DNA from: Bidens hawaiensis
Lineage: Eukaryota > Streptophyta > Magnoliopsida > Asterales > Asteraceae
Direction of reading: 5' to 3'
Assembly (NCBI GenBank): GCA_021521415.1
Contig: JAIQDT010005804.1
Span: 140,211-204,210 of the forward strand
DNA length: 64,000 nucleotides
Shown: in pieces, positions 46,631 to 59,716 of the stretch
How positions within the stretch are numbered: position 1 is the stretch's first letter
Layout: each line of letters begins with the position of its first letter
Translations under genes and position numbers: made by a program
Notes under the pieces: model-generated
Seen by the model: only the letters and a program-made list of their open reading frames with translations
What the model was told of the DNA's origin: nothing
The model's database searches: none

Positions 46631-49200
46631 TGAATGCGTTTTCTCCTAGACAACCAATTACGGACCCGTATACGTTTTCATAACCCTAATTTTCATTCAT
46701 TTCTCTCTAACTCACTGTTTGCGAATCACACCATTTTCAAATTATCTTATTTGAATATGTATACTTCCCTCAATTTAACATGCTTCGTGTCTGCATTGAT
46801 ATCAAGTTCTTGGTGTTTTTGAAGAGTCTAGAACCGACAAATTGAAATCACTGGTTGGACTAATATAAGCAGAAGTTATTGTTTCTTATCTGGAGGTAAT
46901 AATAATGTTTCCTCTCTATATACTTTTGCATTAATTTTGCCTAAAGTTTGACCTTTTCTGTTAATAACATTTTTGTTTGGTATCTGTACTTATTGAATTA
47001 ACTGCATTTGCAAATGAATTTTAAATTAAAATTGAACTACTTTTCTTATCATTCGCTAATTTTGCTTCGCAATTGAAGCTTTAGATGTAGAAAATGATAA
47101 ATTGTTATTCTCCACTGGTGAGTCACTTATGCTACCATAAATTGTTTTATTCTTGCTCCTTTTGTTAGTAAGCTATCATACATTAAACACGCGCGCCTAT
47201 GTTGCAAAATCAAATTTAAAATTTGGAGATCAGAGGGAAAAGAATATACAGTAAATGGGAAATTAAGAATTCCCATGGATGGAAATTCCCAAGATAACGA
47301 GTTTGGGTCAAAACCAGTTGTTTTAGATTGTGGTATAAACTTAAAAGGCAAATTCATTAATGATGCATTCTTAATTTTTATGTTATTTTAAACAAGTGGG
47401 TCGGGTGGATGGAGTAACAGGCCAAATTAGATTCGGGTCAAAATGAGTTATTTAAAAAACTATCAAATCAGAATAAGTCAAAAGAGCTAACTTTATTTAG
47501 TGAGTAGGATATGATGGTTCGGTTTTGATGTGTATCAATTACATAATATAGACCAAAGGTATAGAAGTCATAACACATGTTGTTTACATTCGGGCTTTCT
47601 TATCAGGATATTAGAAATTACAAATTTTAGACGCAATATGTGGCGAAAATAGTTAATAACGGGCTTTGCTATGTTGCTGTATCCAATGATTTAGATTAGG
47701 TGATCGTTTCACAAAAGTATTGAGAATTTAATAACAAGAAAAGACATATTACAATTGAACTATTGATAATTTATTTTAAGTTGATCCTTTCAGAGAGCTA
47801 TTTGTATTTGGAGATTTTTTGAATCGGTACGTCATTATAATAATATTATAGTTTCATTTTTCTTTTTTGATTGGTTAAATGTGACAGGATTTTATGGATA
47901 CACATAAATCTTCAGCGATAATATTTGGCAACATGACTACAAGTTGGTCATCCTTTGTCGTAGAGGTGACAATATTGTGCATGTTACTACTTATAATGTG
48001 TTGATTAATTTTTCCACGTAATGTAATTTTAAGTAGCATTGTAATATAAAACGTAGTTCTATTAATAATATATGATAATTTTATTGTGTATCATATTTTG
48101 TTTAAGTTTTCTTAAATTGGTCAAAATCTAATATGTTTCTTTTAGTAAAAAAGTTTGGGCCACTATAACAATCATCTCTTTCAAATTGCACTAACATTAA
48201 TATTAAATATATAAAATAGCCACATTTATTTGGCATAATATATTTATAATGGTTTAAATAGAAATTAGTTTAAAAATTTTATAATTCCATAAAATAAATT
48301 TAACACATATTGTTGTGACACACTAAATTAATAAAATATATAGGATTAGTTTTTACAACAAATTAATTATTCGAGGTAAAACAATCTAATTAATGAATAT
48401 TGTTATATCATGCAAAATTAAATAAATATATAGGATTATTTAATCTATTTTATGAAAATTGAAAATGTTTAAGTGAATGAACAAAATAAGAAGCCCTTTT
48501 ATATATTTTTTTTATGACAGATGGTGTTATGTTCACTAAAATGAATTATTAATTTTTTGATTATTAAAATGCATTTTTATATGTGAGTTAAGGACAAACA
48601 TAACATTTATTTAAAATTATTTGACATAAATACAAAATTTACAAATTGTTCAAGCATATAAGCATATATATATATATATACACAATTGACACATTCGGAT
48701 AAAAAAACTTCTGTTTAAGTTTTAGAGAAGACAGTTTCCTGTTGTAGTTTGATTCTGCAATGATCATCAACAAAAGTCTAGGTTAGTCTCTAGCAAGAGT
48801 TGGCATACTTAAAAGACCCGTTTTATACATGGTCAATCTCATATAGATTTATTAAGAGTGAAGAGTAGAGACGAACAATAAATAAAGACTTATTTTAGAT
48901 AAGCAAGAGAAAGTTGCAAACAAAGAAAAAAATATTGTTTATAAGTAAAAATTTGTAGCTTTTGAAGTTTATGTTTTAAAGTTTAAAATTTTGTTTGTAA
49001 ACATTCTACTAAGTAATGTCATTTTTTGTAAGCTCATGTATTTCAATATTACGTTTTCGTTTGATATGACTTACAATTTTAAATTATATTGCTGTCTCAA
49101 AATACATATTTAAAAAATGTTGTCGTTTGAAATTATATATACATTTACTTGGACGGTTATTTATATTTATGTCTGTGTAATACACGGGTCAATAACCTAT
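46354..49200 (+). mobile_element. Probable Helitron with duplicated 5' end (~2.85 kb)
   Basis: The 5' end TCTATATATACTATTAAAG follows host AA. The first ~136 bases (46354-46489) are repeated almost at once at 46490-46630, giving two tandem 5' ends. At the right, CTGTGTAATACACGGGTCAATAACCTAT (49172-49200) resembles the family 3' hairpin plus CTAG, but the last base of CTAG and part of the hairpin are altered. No Rep/helicase coding; no gene fragment recognised inside. Confidence 0.6.
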
Positions 49201-50191
49201 TTATGTAGAATATGTATAAATGAAAATTGATTAACTGGCATTCCATGTGAATGACATATTTGAAGATCATGTAAAATACATGTTTTGCTTTAATAGATTA
49301 GTTAGATGGTGAATGGGCGTCTAGCCCCTGGTTGTTCACTTTAAACACGCATTTTGGGCCTTCGGGCCCTAGGCAAATCATCTAAACGGCTGCGTAATCT
49401 TAAAAGCAATTAAATTATTATGGATTGATCACTAGAATACATCACCATGAGGTGTTTATTTAGCAGCTCCCTTCCTATATCAAGGGTCGATAAACAGTTT
49501 GATTTTGGTACGAAGTTACAAACCCAGTGAGAAATCTTTTGGGTCTTAACACAGTGATTGTCGTATTGGGCCTAAGCATAACTAACCCAATTCTCAGTCT
49601 TTAGGCCTTTTGGGAACTTTATGGTTGAACTCCCAACTCCCAAGTGGCCAAGTCCCAACACAAATGTTAGGTCAATTATTGTTAAGATTCAGTTAACAAA
49701 CCAAATCACAATTAAAATTAATACCAAATCACATGAATATTTGTATAATCATCATTTACCCTTACATCTAGACTTGCATAAAACTTGGTTTCGGACCTAA
49801 CCCTGCTGGAACCTGACTCACAGCTACAAACCAGGTTCTAGTTTCTCAAGAGAAACTGTATCTGAACCTAAAACCGGTTCCACCTCTACTCGGTCGACCA
49901 ACCCAACAAAAAATCAATAAAAGCCCGACTAAACCGACCAAAAATCCGAACATACCCAAAACCTTGTCCTAACTAACCCAGTTCTTAACTTTGTTGACCA
50001 AACCCATAATAATTTTTTAAAAAGAAAACCCGATTTATTATATCAACTTATTTTTATAAAGAGAAAATTAACATAAACCAATTTTTGGTGGGAAAAAAGC
50101 ATTAATAACTAGTCCAAATCCCAATCACAACTTTTCTGCTGTCTTCCCCTTCTCCCTTTATTATTCATTCTTCCACTAAATTCCAATTCTA
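49201..50191. other. Intergenic and upstream region of thaumatin-like gene
   Basis: Contains a short GGGCCTTCGGGCCC palindrome (49358-49371). No gene. The 5' leader of the next gene is CT-rich (TTCCCCTTCTCCC, 50145) with TTTATTAT at 50157 as the only TATA-like motif. Confidence 0.4.
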
Positions 50192-51211
50192 ATGGATCAT
50201 CTCCATATTATCCTCATCACAATAATCCTCACATTCTCATCTTTATCGCTAGTCCAACCCACCACCTTCAAGATCATCAACCGATGCCGCCACACCGTCT
50301 GGCCCGGCATCCTCACCGGCGCCAACAGACCCCTACTCAACCCGACCGGCTTCACTCTACCCCCAGGTAAATCTAGAACCCTAAGAGTACCCGTAGCTTG
50401 GTCAGGCCGCCTATGGGGCCGCACCGATTGCACAACAAATCCAAATGGACAATTAACTTGTGTCACAGCCGACTGCGGCTCGGGCAAAGTCGAGTGCGAA
50501 GGCCGTGGCGCCGAGCCACCCGCCACGCTGGTGGAGTTTACATTAAACGCTGATCAGGGTTTGGATTTTTACGATGTTAGTTTAGTGGACGGGTATAATT
50601 TACCGATGCTGGTGATACCGAGGGACGGTAAGAGCGGCGGGTGCAGCTCAACCGGGTGTTTGGTTGACCTGAACCGTGCCTGCCCCACTGCGCTCCGGGT
50701 GGCCCGGTCCAGGGGTCGGAGCGTGGTGGCGTGCAAGAGCGCCTGTGAGGCGTTTGGTGATCCCAGGTTTTGTTGTAGTGGAGAGTTTAGTACGCCGGAT
50801 ACTTGTCCGCCGACAGAGTATTCGGCATATTTTAAACATGTGTGTCCACGGTCTTACAGCTACGCGTATGATGATAAAACTAGTACCTTCACATGTGTTG
50901 GTGCTGATTATATGATCATTTTCTGCCCATTACCATATACTAGGTAGTAAATTATTATTAATTATTAATTAATGATTGATTCTACTATTTGTGATTAAAA
51001 ACTTAAATATGTTGTCACTTTTATAAATTTGACAGTGAAAAGCTGTTGGAAGCAAGGAAGGAGAAGGCGGATTTGCCGCTTGTGAACAAAACCATGATGC
51101 ATATCGGTCGCCACTCAGGTTTGTCTCGGTTTGGTCTGTGTTTTGATTTCCAGTTGCATTAAGGAAACTGTAATGACTTGGTTTTTTGTGTTTTTTTATT
51201 GTTCAGAGTAA
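50192..51211 (+). CDS. Thaumatin-like protein (PR-5 family)
   Basis: Exon 1 50192-50943, exon 2 51036-51118, exon 3 51207-51211; introns have GT..AG ends and the joined frame is open for 279 residues. Without splicing the frame would stop at 50947 after 251 residues. Residues 1-23 are a hydrophobic secretion signal. The mature domain (from about TTFKIINRC) has 16 cysteines, as in the large PR-5 class, the signature GQLTCVTADCGSGKVEC, and the acidic-cleft residues in VEFTLNADQGLDFYDVSLVDGYNLP. A C-terminal tail follows the last Cys (exon 2 supplies EKLLEARKEKADLPLVNKTM), as in long-tailed plant members. These proteins are extracellular; many bind or cut beta-glucans and respond to pathogens or stress. 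Substrate and expression cannot be told from sequence. The tiny last exon is the least certain part. Confidence 0.92.
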
Positions 51212-51750
51212 TCTGCAGTTGGACTAAGGTTTTACACGATTGGTAAATGACGAAGCATGCGCTTTTCTTGTTGTGTCTAGATTTGTTTAGTATTCAATTT
51301 GCGTGGGCAGGTTTAGGTGACTTGCAAAATGATAATCTGATAAGGAAGTAAACTAAGTAGGATCTTTTCATCTTTTCTTTGTTGGTTTGTTGTTGACAAT
51401 CATTAAAACCCCACTAACAGTTGTTGATTTGGAAGATATTAGATTTTGAATGACAATCCAAATATAAAGCTTGTAAGTTAAGTTAAAGCTCAAAGAGATG
51501 AGTATTTAGAAGGCATATAGGCCATGATCTTTGTTAGCCGATTGATCATGGCTAGTCAGCTTTTAGTCAAGCTTGATCACAGTTACTTGATCTAGCCGAA
51601 TGAATGGGCTTCTAGCATTAGCATTGACTAGACCATCGGTTCACATATTGCACACCTGAAACAGTAGGAAAGATGGAGAGGAAAATGTTGGAGGCTAATG
51701 ATGATTGATGATTGGGCATTGAAACTTTTTTAAGAGAATACATAAACTGT
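51212..51750. other. Intergenic DNA behind thaumatin-like gene
   Basis: Likely 3' UTR followed by unique AT-rich sequence. Nothing recognised. Confidence 0.45.
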
Positions 51751-51758
51751 CTAGCAAT

Positions 51759-51959
51759 TAGGGATGATCAAATTTGGTATTGGTACGACACTCATACCAA
51801 AATCAGTACTAAAGTTTCGGTATCGATACGGTACTGGTATTTCCCGAATTTTACCTTCAATGCCGGTACCGAACCGAATATTTTAGTACCGGTACTAAGA
51901 ATTTGCGATTTTGGGGATCGGGTTTTCAGTATAGGTACCGGTATGGTACCTCATCCTTG
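51759..51959. mobile_element. hAT-type MITE, 201 bp, same family as 14587
   Basis: Ends TAGGGATGA..TCATCCTTG, GGTACCGGTA-rich interior, and the shared phrase TATTTCCCGAATTTT..CCTTCAAT with the copy at 14587-14759. Flanked by CTAGCAAT (51751-51758) and TTAGCAAT (51960-51967), an 8-bp duplication with one mismatch. Confidence 0.88.
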
Positions 51960-51967
51960 TTAGCAAT

Positions 51968-53299
51968 CTCCTTCTTTCACTCTACTTCATCTTCAACAAC
52001 TTCAAGGTGTCAAGAGTGTTCCCTGGCAATGCCACTGCTCCGGCTGTTGTACTCGTGGAAACATACGCTTTCTATTGGAAGAATTGAAAAATCTTTTAAA
52101 GGACCCATGTTGAACAAATTCTGATGTTTGTTTCATACTATTTATGTAGTAGAAGTATTTGTAATTTATTGCTTTCATTTGCTTTCCGTATTGTGACCGA
52201 TTATAAAGTGTTTTAATTTATTTTATATACGAATGGTTCCTGCAGAAAGCTGGAAAGATTGAAAAAAAATATGTTAGTTGGCCCAATCGAAACCCGTTTA
52301 AACCAACCATCTAAAACGGAGCGATTCATGTGTTGTGTGTGGGTCGTGATTCGACTAGCCTGTCTTGCCAACTTAGTTGCTGAATTAGACAAAGCTTTCA
52401 TAAATCATAATCAAAGGGTGTTATAAACTTTGTTGAATTAAACAAAGCTTTCATAATCAAAGGGTGTTATAAACTAATTTAACATAAGATAGGTTACTAA
52501 AAGTATTTATGATTAACGCCTCTAAAACATTATTAAAAAGCGGATTACTTTGTGTCTTTTGGTTGGGTTTGATTTATAAGAGCCTCGTTTCGAGCTTAAT
52601 TTTTAAAGCTTGAGTTCAGCTTGTGAGTAGTTTTTCAACCTCAGATTTGACTAATTTATTATTTATTAATTAATTTATATATGTTTTTAATTATTTTTTT
52701 TATCTATTTTGAGAAAACCCTTAAAAAAGCCTAGGCTCGGCTTGAGACGACTATACAGTGTAAAAGTAATATAGAATTCCAATAGAAGTAAAACTCAAAA
52801 CTAACACAAGGATTGTTGAAGCTCGATAAGTCTAAACGAGCTTCCCTTACAAGGTACGAGCTTGGGTAGATAACTAAACGAGCTTTATTCGAGGATCTGC
52901 TCAGCTCGAGCTTGAAGAAGCTTGACTTGTTTCAAGCTTTTTATATCGATCCAGAATTGAGTAACTAGCGAACGGCTTGGATAATCCAGTTCCCGTGACA
53001 ATTACCCGGTTGAGCTAGGAGTGTCATATACATATACTACAGTAAAGTGTGAGAAGCTGACAATTTATCAAACACCTGGCGTGTGAACCCATTCAAGACC
53101 ACCAATGAACTGAATAAAACCCACAGATCCATCAATTTCACAAGATCTGCTAATCCGCACATAAAGCGGATGATTTAACAATCAACAACACATACACATT
53201 GCTTCAATTGGTGGTCGGTGGGGGTTTTATTGATCTCAAACTGTTATTATTATTGCATACTGTTAAAGACTAAAGAGTGTTATTTGGTGGATTGAATGA
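51968..53299. other. Intergenic DNA
   Basis: No gene recognised. A short direct repeat, ACAAAGCTTTCATAA..TCAAAGGGTGTTATAAAC, occurs at 52390 and 52442. 52560-52960 has the GAGCTT/AAGCTC-rich wording common in plant intergenic repeats. Confidence 0.4.
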
Positions 53300-54618
53300 A
53301 TGTATGAGAAAGAAGACGAAGACGAAGCCGAGTCAGTGATGAGTGGAGCGATCTGGAATATTGTACGGCCACGATCTCTTGTTATCTTCTTATTGATCGC
53401 TTCAGTTTTCGTCTTCCTCGCCTTCTCATCATCCTCTCAACTGGTAATTATTGCATTTCATCTTCTATTTTATTGGATTCCTAGGGTTTGTTTTGATTTC
53501 TGACCGACTGATCTGAAGAACATCTTAATCTTGTTGTAAGTTATTATGTGATCTTCTATTGGTTACATTGGGTTCTAACCTGTTGAAAGTGTGTGTGTAG
53601 GAGGAAGATGCAGTGGAAGAGGTGCATGAAATTACACACAGAGTGTTTCTGGATGTTGACATTGATAAACAACGCGTAGGTACGCTTCTTTGGTTCCATG
53701 AATGTTGTTGTTAATAATAATAATTGTAGATAACATTTCAACTTCAATCTTTGAAATGTACTGTTTGCAGGAAGAATTGTTATTGGATTGTACGGTGAAG
53801 TTGTACCAAAAACTGTCGGTAAGAGCCTTCAGTCTTCCTTCTTATCTGTTGCGTCGTGAGATGCAGACATTAACTCCATTTGATCTTTGTGTTTGCAGAG
53901 AATTTTAGAGCTTTGTGCACAGGTAACCGATGCTTCAGATACTATATTCGTATATTCATAAATGGGAGATACACACACATGGTATTATTTTAAATTAGGA
54001 ATTTATATAAATTTCTTTCGGGATTAGGGGAATTTGGCAAGGGTGCGAGCGGTAAACCTTTACATTATAAAGGGACACCCTTCCATCGTATCATACCCGG
54101 GTTCATGATTCAAGGTGGAGATGCTGTATATGGGAATGGTAGAGGGAATGAATCCATCTACGGTGGAGTCTTTCGTGATGAAAATTTTAAGATCAAGCAT
54201 TCACATGCAGGTTTTGACTTTTGACGTACGAACAATGTCTTCTGCTTCGTTATTAGATGATTCTAAAAGCTACAGTTGCTGCAGGTATGGTGGCCATGGT
54301 GAATTCAGGACCAGATTCTAACGGGGCACAGTTCTTCATCACTACAGTTAAGACATATTGGTAAGCATCAAACAGCATACAGAATCATCGATTTGATTCC
54401 CAATGAGGCGTTTTAATTGGTGAATTTGCAGGTTGAATGGGGAGCATGTTGTGTTTGGGAAAGTTATTGAAGGGATGGATACAGTGTATGCAATTGAAGG
54501 TGGTGCAGGTACTTACAGTGGTAAGCCTAGAAAAAAGGTGGTTATTGCCGATTCAGGTGAAATTCCCAAGAACCAGTGGGATGTTGAGTTGCAAACTATA
54601 ATTGCTGCTGAATCATGA
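53300..54618 (+). CDS. CYP23: Cyclophilin-type peptidyl-prolyl isomerase, CYP23-like
   Basis: Seven exons: 53300-53443, 53601-53679, 53771-53818, 53899-53922, 54028-54210, 54285-54360, 54432-54618; all introns are GT..AG and phases agree, giving 198 residues. Residues about 26-42 ([16 protein letters not shown]) are a signal anchor or uncleaved signal peptide, so the enzyme likely sits in the secretory system. The cyclophilin domain follows ([31 protein letters not shown]). Catalytic residues are kept: FHRI (Arg), PGFMIQGGD (Phe, Gln), AQFFITT, and the [11 protein letters not shown]rp and His. The C-terminal [19 protein letters not shown] is typical of plant CYP23. It speeds proline isomerisation in protein folding. 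The start is uncertain: ATG at 53300 gives 13 acidic residues before Met14 (53339), which may be the true start. Confidence 0.93.
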
Positions 54619-56934
54619 CACTCATGAATTGCTAGATTTTACAAAATGGGTTGTGTTCATTTTTTGTGTTTTCTGCAGTCTGGTAATACATTCATCTGTA
54701 TCTATTTTCTCAGCACACTTGTTAGTAACTGTGAGTTTTATGTTTAGAAAACATTGGTATGCTTCTTTCTTCACATGTTTCTTGTGTGTAGTGACATGTG
54801 GAAATCAATGAAGGTATAGTTGGTTTTCGGCATACAGAACTAAAATATATATCTCATAATCCATATGGCTGCGAACCTTGAAGCAATGGTAAGGTTGCTG
54901 CTATGTGACGTGCATGTCACACTGTGACATTTCGAGTTGTGGAAACAGTTTCTTGTAGAAACGCAGGGTAGGGATGCATACCTCAAGTTGGCCCGACAAA
55001 CCTGGACCTGTGCACAGGGTATATATATCTTATCCATCTCAAAAGCAAAGTATGAATCATTTTAGAATGTTACATAGATGATCTTTCGGGTTTTTGATAA
55101 CCGATGCATGACTGACGACCCTATTACCTGATGACCCTAATAAGTAATAACAATTTGTTTGATCAGTTTTTGGGTCTACGGTAACTGGTTTGTTCGGGTT
55201 GGGTGGAATACGGTACAGGCGAAATCGGGTGGGTGGGTTAATCGGGTACGGGTAAAATCGACGAGCCTAAAGTTGGCATCAGCATTAATTTTCTACTATT
55301 ATGAATTTGGACCCGAACCAAAACAACCCTTTTTTATTTGACCTTTTTTGACCCATACAGTTTCTTACCCTAAATGTTTTTACCCGCTACCCATTCTGAC
55401 CTGACAGCCCGTTTGGTAGTCCTAATTATGGTATAGTTGTAAATTAACTTTATAAAATATTTACGAAGTGTATCTACGATATAACCAAAAATATAACTTT
55501 TCGTAGAAAAGATAAAAATATGTACTCATATCTTTATTTATTGAACAATGATAAAAGGTAAGTATTTGTCATTATGCAAAGGTTCTGACCCAATTACTCT
55601 ATTAAAGGTACGTAGGATCTTGGAGGAGTTGTGGCCTTTTGGGTCGAGAAAGTTTTAGGCACCATTTTACGGTTTTCAAGCTAAGGAACTTAGTAAGTTT
55701 CCACTTGCTATAGTTATCGCGTAGTCTAGTCTTCACAAGTCTTAGTCGTCGCTTGATATTAGTTCACACATGTAGTTAGTTTTCGCCTAAGTATAGTAAT
55801 CACATTTCTAGTTTTTGCATATCACATAGTATTTGCTTAGCCTAGTTAACGCATAGGGTTAAGCGAATACTTTGGTTGTACGAATACTATGACATGCAAG
55901 AACTTCAGTATATGAGTACTTAGTGTGCGGGATTTATATATAGTATGTGAGAACTCTGGTATGCGAGTACTGGGGGTGCGACAACTTGGTGTTAGCAAGT
56001 AATAGGAATTTTCAAATGGTATGGAAATTTATAGTTTCATATGTGAACTTTATATAGCCTCCCATGAGTTTGAAGTAGAGGAATTAGTTGACGTTAATTT
56101 CATCTAGAGGCCAAGTGAGTTCTAGGTAATTTTTCTACATGTTTTTGAGGTGGTGTGCATGCTTGTAAGGGTAAGGGAATGGTTGTATATTATCCGAAGT
56201 CAAGTATATTAAATAAATGAGTATGATGAATGAGTATATATACCGAGTATTTTGTATAAATCAATGTGCGATCTAGATCTACACAGGCTCTTCTATAAGC
56301 ATATGATGAGCACTTCTATGGGCATATGCGAGTCCCTTTTAGGGGCATACGTTAATGAGCTGGTAGTGCCTTTGTGGCTTACCCGCAGTTGTACAATTGT
56401 GTAATGGAAAGGGATGGCAATATATGGTCATCAGAATGGAATGATAGCAGATTTAGACATGATAGACCTATTAACTATGATGTATGGGAATGGTAAAGGA
56501 AGAAATGTTTTGCACCTACGTGGAACGTATGTGTTATAATATTTTTATTATAATTGATATAACTTTGATGAACATTAAGTTAGAACTTACTAGACAGCCG
56601 CACATCCATTGTGACAACAAATATTGTATTAACCCAGACATGAAACAAGGTTTTGAATCATGCATAAAACTAGGATTACACCAACACATCTTAAACTCAA
56701 CCGAGTGCCATCCGTAACCTCTACTTACTAAATATATCCTATAAACCCTCAAATTTAAACCTAGCATAAACCTTGATTAATTTTCTTTATTATTTTTTCC
56801 ATTTTACACCACAGTTAACACACGCTATATATACCAATGGAACTCGTAATAAATATCTTTTTTCACAATACATTTTAGATACAAGTTTTAATGTTGATGA
56901 TAACACTTTAAACCTTATATTATACCAATGGAAC
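54619..56934. other. Intergenic DNA behind cyclophilin gene
   Basis: T-rich likely 3' UTR to about 54830, then unremarkable DNA. 55180-55400 has the GGGTYGGGT / TTTGACCC wording of many plant repeats. 56280-56360 repeats a GGCATATG/GGCATACG phrase three times. Open frames at 56484-56767 on both strands overlap and match nothing known. Confidence 0.4.
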
Positions 56935-57062
56935 TCGTAATAATAATATAATGTTATATTGTATTATATTATACTATATTATAATGTAATATAATATAAT
57001 ATAATATTATATTCTAGTATTTTATATTATATTATTAATATATTATTAATATATATTACGTT
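56935..57062. repeat. TATAA-type AT microsatellite
   Basis: Almost pure A and T with TATTA/ATAAT pentamers, just left of a coding exon; probably in the next intron of the Athila-like gene. Confidence 0.7.
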
Positions 57063-57396
57063 ATACTAAACAATACAATACATTTTAAGAACATACCTGT
57101 GCAGCGAGTCCCTACTAGCCGAGACCTTGGATTTGGTGTCCAAGGGCCTATCCCCGAAGTCGTGATCGCTGATGGCCCGCCACCATACCCGCAGATCGTC
57201 CTCCGGCATCTGGTGGATGCTCTCTGTGTACATCAGGCTGTGTACCTACTGCGCGGTGTATAAGCCCAGAGCAACCTCAAACTCCTCCATCGAGAGATGG
57301 ACGTCCTGCCCGAACATGCGGAAGTAAACCTCCGACTGTGTTGTATCGGCGCCTGGCACCCTCATCTGAATCTCTGGCGTACCAGATGCGCGGGGC

Positions 57397-57519
57397 CTGC
57401 AATAATATAATATAATATAATATAATATAATATAATATAATATAATATAACATACTATTATATAATATAATATATTATAATAAATATATTAAAAACATAA
57501 CAACGTGGAGTAAACTTAC
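57397..57519. repeat. TATAA microsatellite filling an intron
   Basis: About 15 tandem TATAA pentamers with a few variants between a 3' splice site (57397) and a 5' splice site (57519) of the Athila-like gene. Confidence 0.85.
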
Positions 57520-57872
57520 GTAACGCGTATCGTGCTGTAAACCTCCAGTGTCAGCTCCCGGTGGGCTGATAGTGGCATACTGAAGCATCGGCTCCAGGGC
57601 GTATCCTGTCCGATGTACTCAGCCGCCCGCTGGTGAGCGTCACAGGACTCCAAAAACGACCAGGAAATAATCGTGCTGGGAAACGAGTGTATCTGGCGTA
57701 GGCGAATGTATCGTGTGTGGGCGTCCGAACCCTCAGCGAACTGCAGATGAGGGTAGGTGACCAACACGTTGTCACCCACTGGGGGTCCGCGGCCCCGCCC
57801 CTAGCCCCGGCCCCGCCACATCTGCTGCTCGTACTTCTGCTCGAGCTCCTCCTCTATCTCGTTGTCCCCAAA

Positions 57873-58145
57873 CTATAATAATAACAAATAATAATTATTA
57901 TTGTAACAATTACAATTACAATTACAATAATAACAATAATAATAATAACAACAACAACAACAACAACAATAATAATAATAATTATTATACGCCGCCGCTG
58001 ATAGGCCCAGCAAACCGATGGCCGGACTCCGGCCATATTACGGTCAGACTCCAGCCGACGATTTTATCCATCCACACAACAGCATCATCATCATCATCAT
58101 CATCTAAACATAACCATCATCATCAACATAATATTAAAAAATTAC
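57873..58145. repeat. Trinucleotide microsatellites in an intron
   Basis: ATT/AAT, AAC and ATC triplet runs (57873-57988, 58083-58130) in the first seen intron of the Athila-like gene. The open frame that reads as poly-Ile/Val is this repeat. Confidence 0.85.
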
Positions 58146-59321
58146 CTCCATGTCATGTTGGTGTCGGGTCAAATCTCCTCGGCTTGTGTCGTAATCCGGT
58201 CGGTGTCGGTCCAATGTAGACTCGTGTTTGGATGCTCGGTTGCTTGGGCGGGAGTTTGAAATTTGAAATAATAAAGTGGCAGTTGAGCAGCCGGGTGTAA
58301 CACCCAGACCGATGGCGGATTATACATCGGGGCGCCACATATTGTTTCATTACTCGTGACACTATTTGGGTGTCAATATTTAATAAATACATTTACCGCG
58401 CACGCGCAACACAATTTCACGAAGTAACATAAAATTAATCATATCATAACTCAAAATATTCAAATAACATAAACTTGTCTTGTTACATTTTAAACTAGGT
58501 CCAAAAGAAAAGAAAACATCCTATGTGTCCTCAAGCTTCCAGAAACAGCTACAGCAAACCTGAACATGCGTTAAAATAAAACGTCAACACTCGCGTGTCG
58601 GTGAGAAATCAAGTTTAATACATATAAATAGATAACAATATCTGCGCGCATCATGTGTATAACTGGTGTTCAACAAGGGTGTAATCAGATTGTGATCAAG
58701 CCTAATAGATCATAGCTCATAGTTCAACCCGTGCTCCCAATTGAGCACAAAAACAAGAAAACTGTGCAAGTGTAAACAAAAGAGAAATCATAAACGATAG
58801 TTCTCCCGTGTTCATCTAATGGATCCATGAAAACTGCGGAATAGGCCGACAAGACGGTTAATGATCCACACATACAAATAAACAGCCAAGTCAACGTCCA
58901 TAACACATGGGGTTTTGCGCGACAAAAGTTTATAAACAAGTTTAAGACTCAAGTTTGTACGAACACATGAACATCCCAAAAACATTAAAAATAAAAAGGG
59001 ATTAGGTACGAGATTACTCACATGCAAACGGTGCGTTGAAAGGTCACGCAAGAACCAAACTTTCAACAAACGAAGTTAACCTATAAATAGAGATTTTTGG
59101 TTTAATGATTTGTTTTATGCCTTGAATATATGTTAGCATAGTAATAAGTATCTTTAACAAATTATTATATATTATATATTACCGGAAATCTGGGCAGGAC
59201 AAGGGAAAAGACGAAGGCAGAGAGAGGAGACGGCTAAGGAACAACGGCAGAGAGCAAGGAGAAGAGAGCAGAGGGGAGTTTAAGTGTTTGTGTGTGTAGT
59301 GTTAAATAACAGAAAATAGTA

Positions 59322-59332
59322 TTATATATAGG
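59322..59332 (-). promoter_or_regulatory. LTR TATA box
   Basis: CTATATATAAT on the minus strand, followed 30-70 bases later by a CT-rich leader (CTCCCCTCTGCTCTC). Confidence 0.55.
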
Positions 59333-59716
59333 GAAACCCTAGGGAACACAATCCCTAAAAAAAAGGAAAAGATCTTATCAAATCAAGCAAAAGATATCAA
59401 AAGGCAAAAGATTCCAAAAGCAAAAGATACCAAAAGATATGGCAGCAGGGGAACAGGAAAAAGGGCTGACAGGTTACAGAATAAAGCATGGGAGGAGTCA
59501 GATAAAGGTACTGGTCAAGGCATGGGAAAAGCAGATTTCAAAAGATTATGTCAGTCACTTTTTCTGCCAACCAATGGGGTTGGTGCGCATGCTGCGCCGA
59601 CTGTGACTATTCAGACAGAAGATAAGATATCACAAAAGTAAACGGGCTGGCTAAAACAGAAAAAGATACAAGTCTAGCGCGAGAAAGCTGCGCGCGAGGG
59701 CGAAGGCACAGAGAAC

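Larger units (their letters stand above)
57097..58295 (-). pseudogene. Athila-ORF1-like multi-exon gene, truncated
   Basis: Three exons on the minus strand: 58295-58146 (start cut off by a gypsy LTR), 57872-57520 and 57396-57097. All splice sites are GT..AG and frame is kept across both introns; a further donor at 57096 shows that it continued left. The protein has a charged N-terminus, then EYIGQDTPWSRCF..HRELTLEVYSTI and SEVYFRMFGQDVHLSMEEFEVALGLYT, then YTESIHQMPEDDLRVWW, wording I associate with the plant ATHILA ORF1 family (retrotransposon-derived, function unknown). In-frame TAG codons at 57801-57803 and 57246-57248 kill it. Introns in such a gene are unusual for a plain retrotransposon frame. 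Identity is by memory of the family, so moderate. Confidence 0.65.

Noticed and set aside
57854..58036. Poly-Ile/Val open frame resembling a membrane protein
   Set aside because: Made of AAT/AAC microsatellites in an intron.
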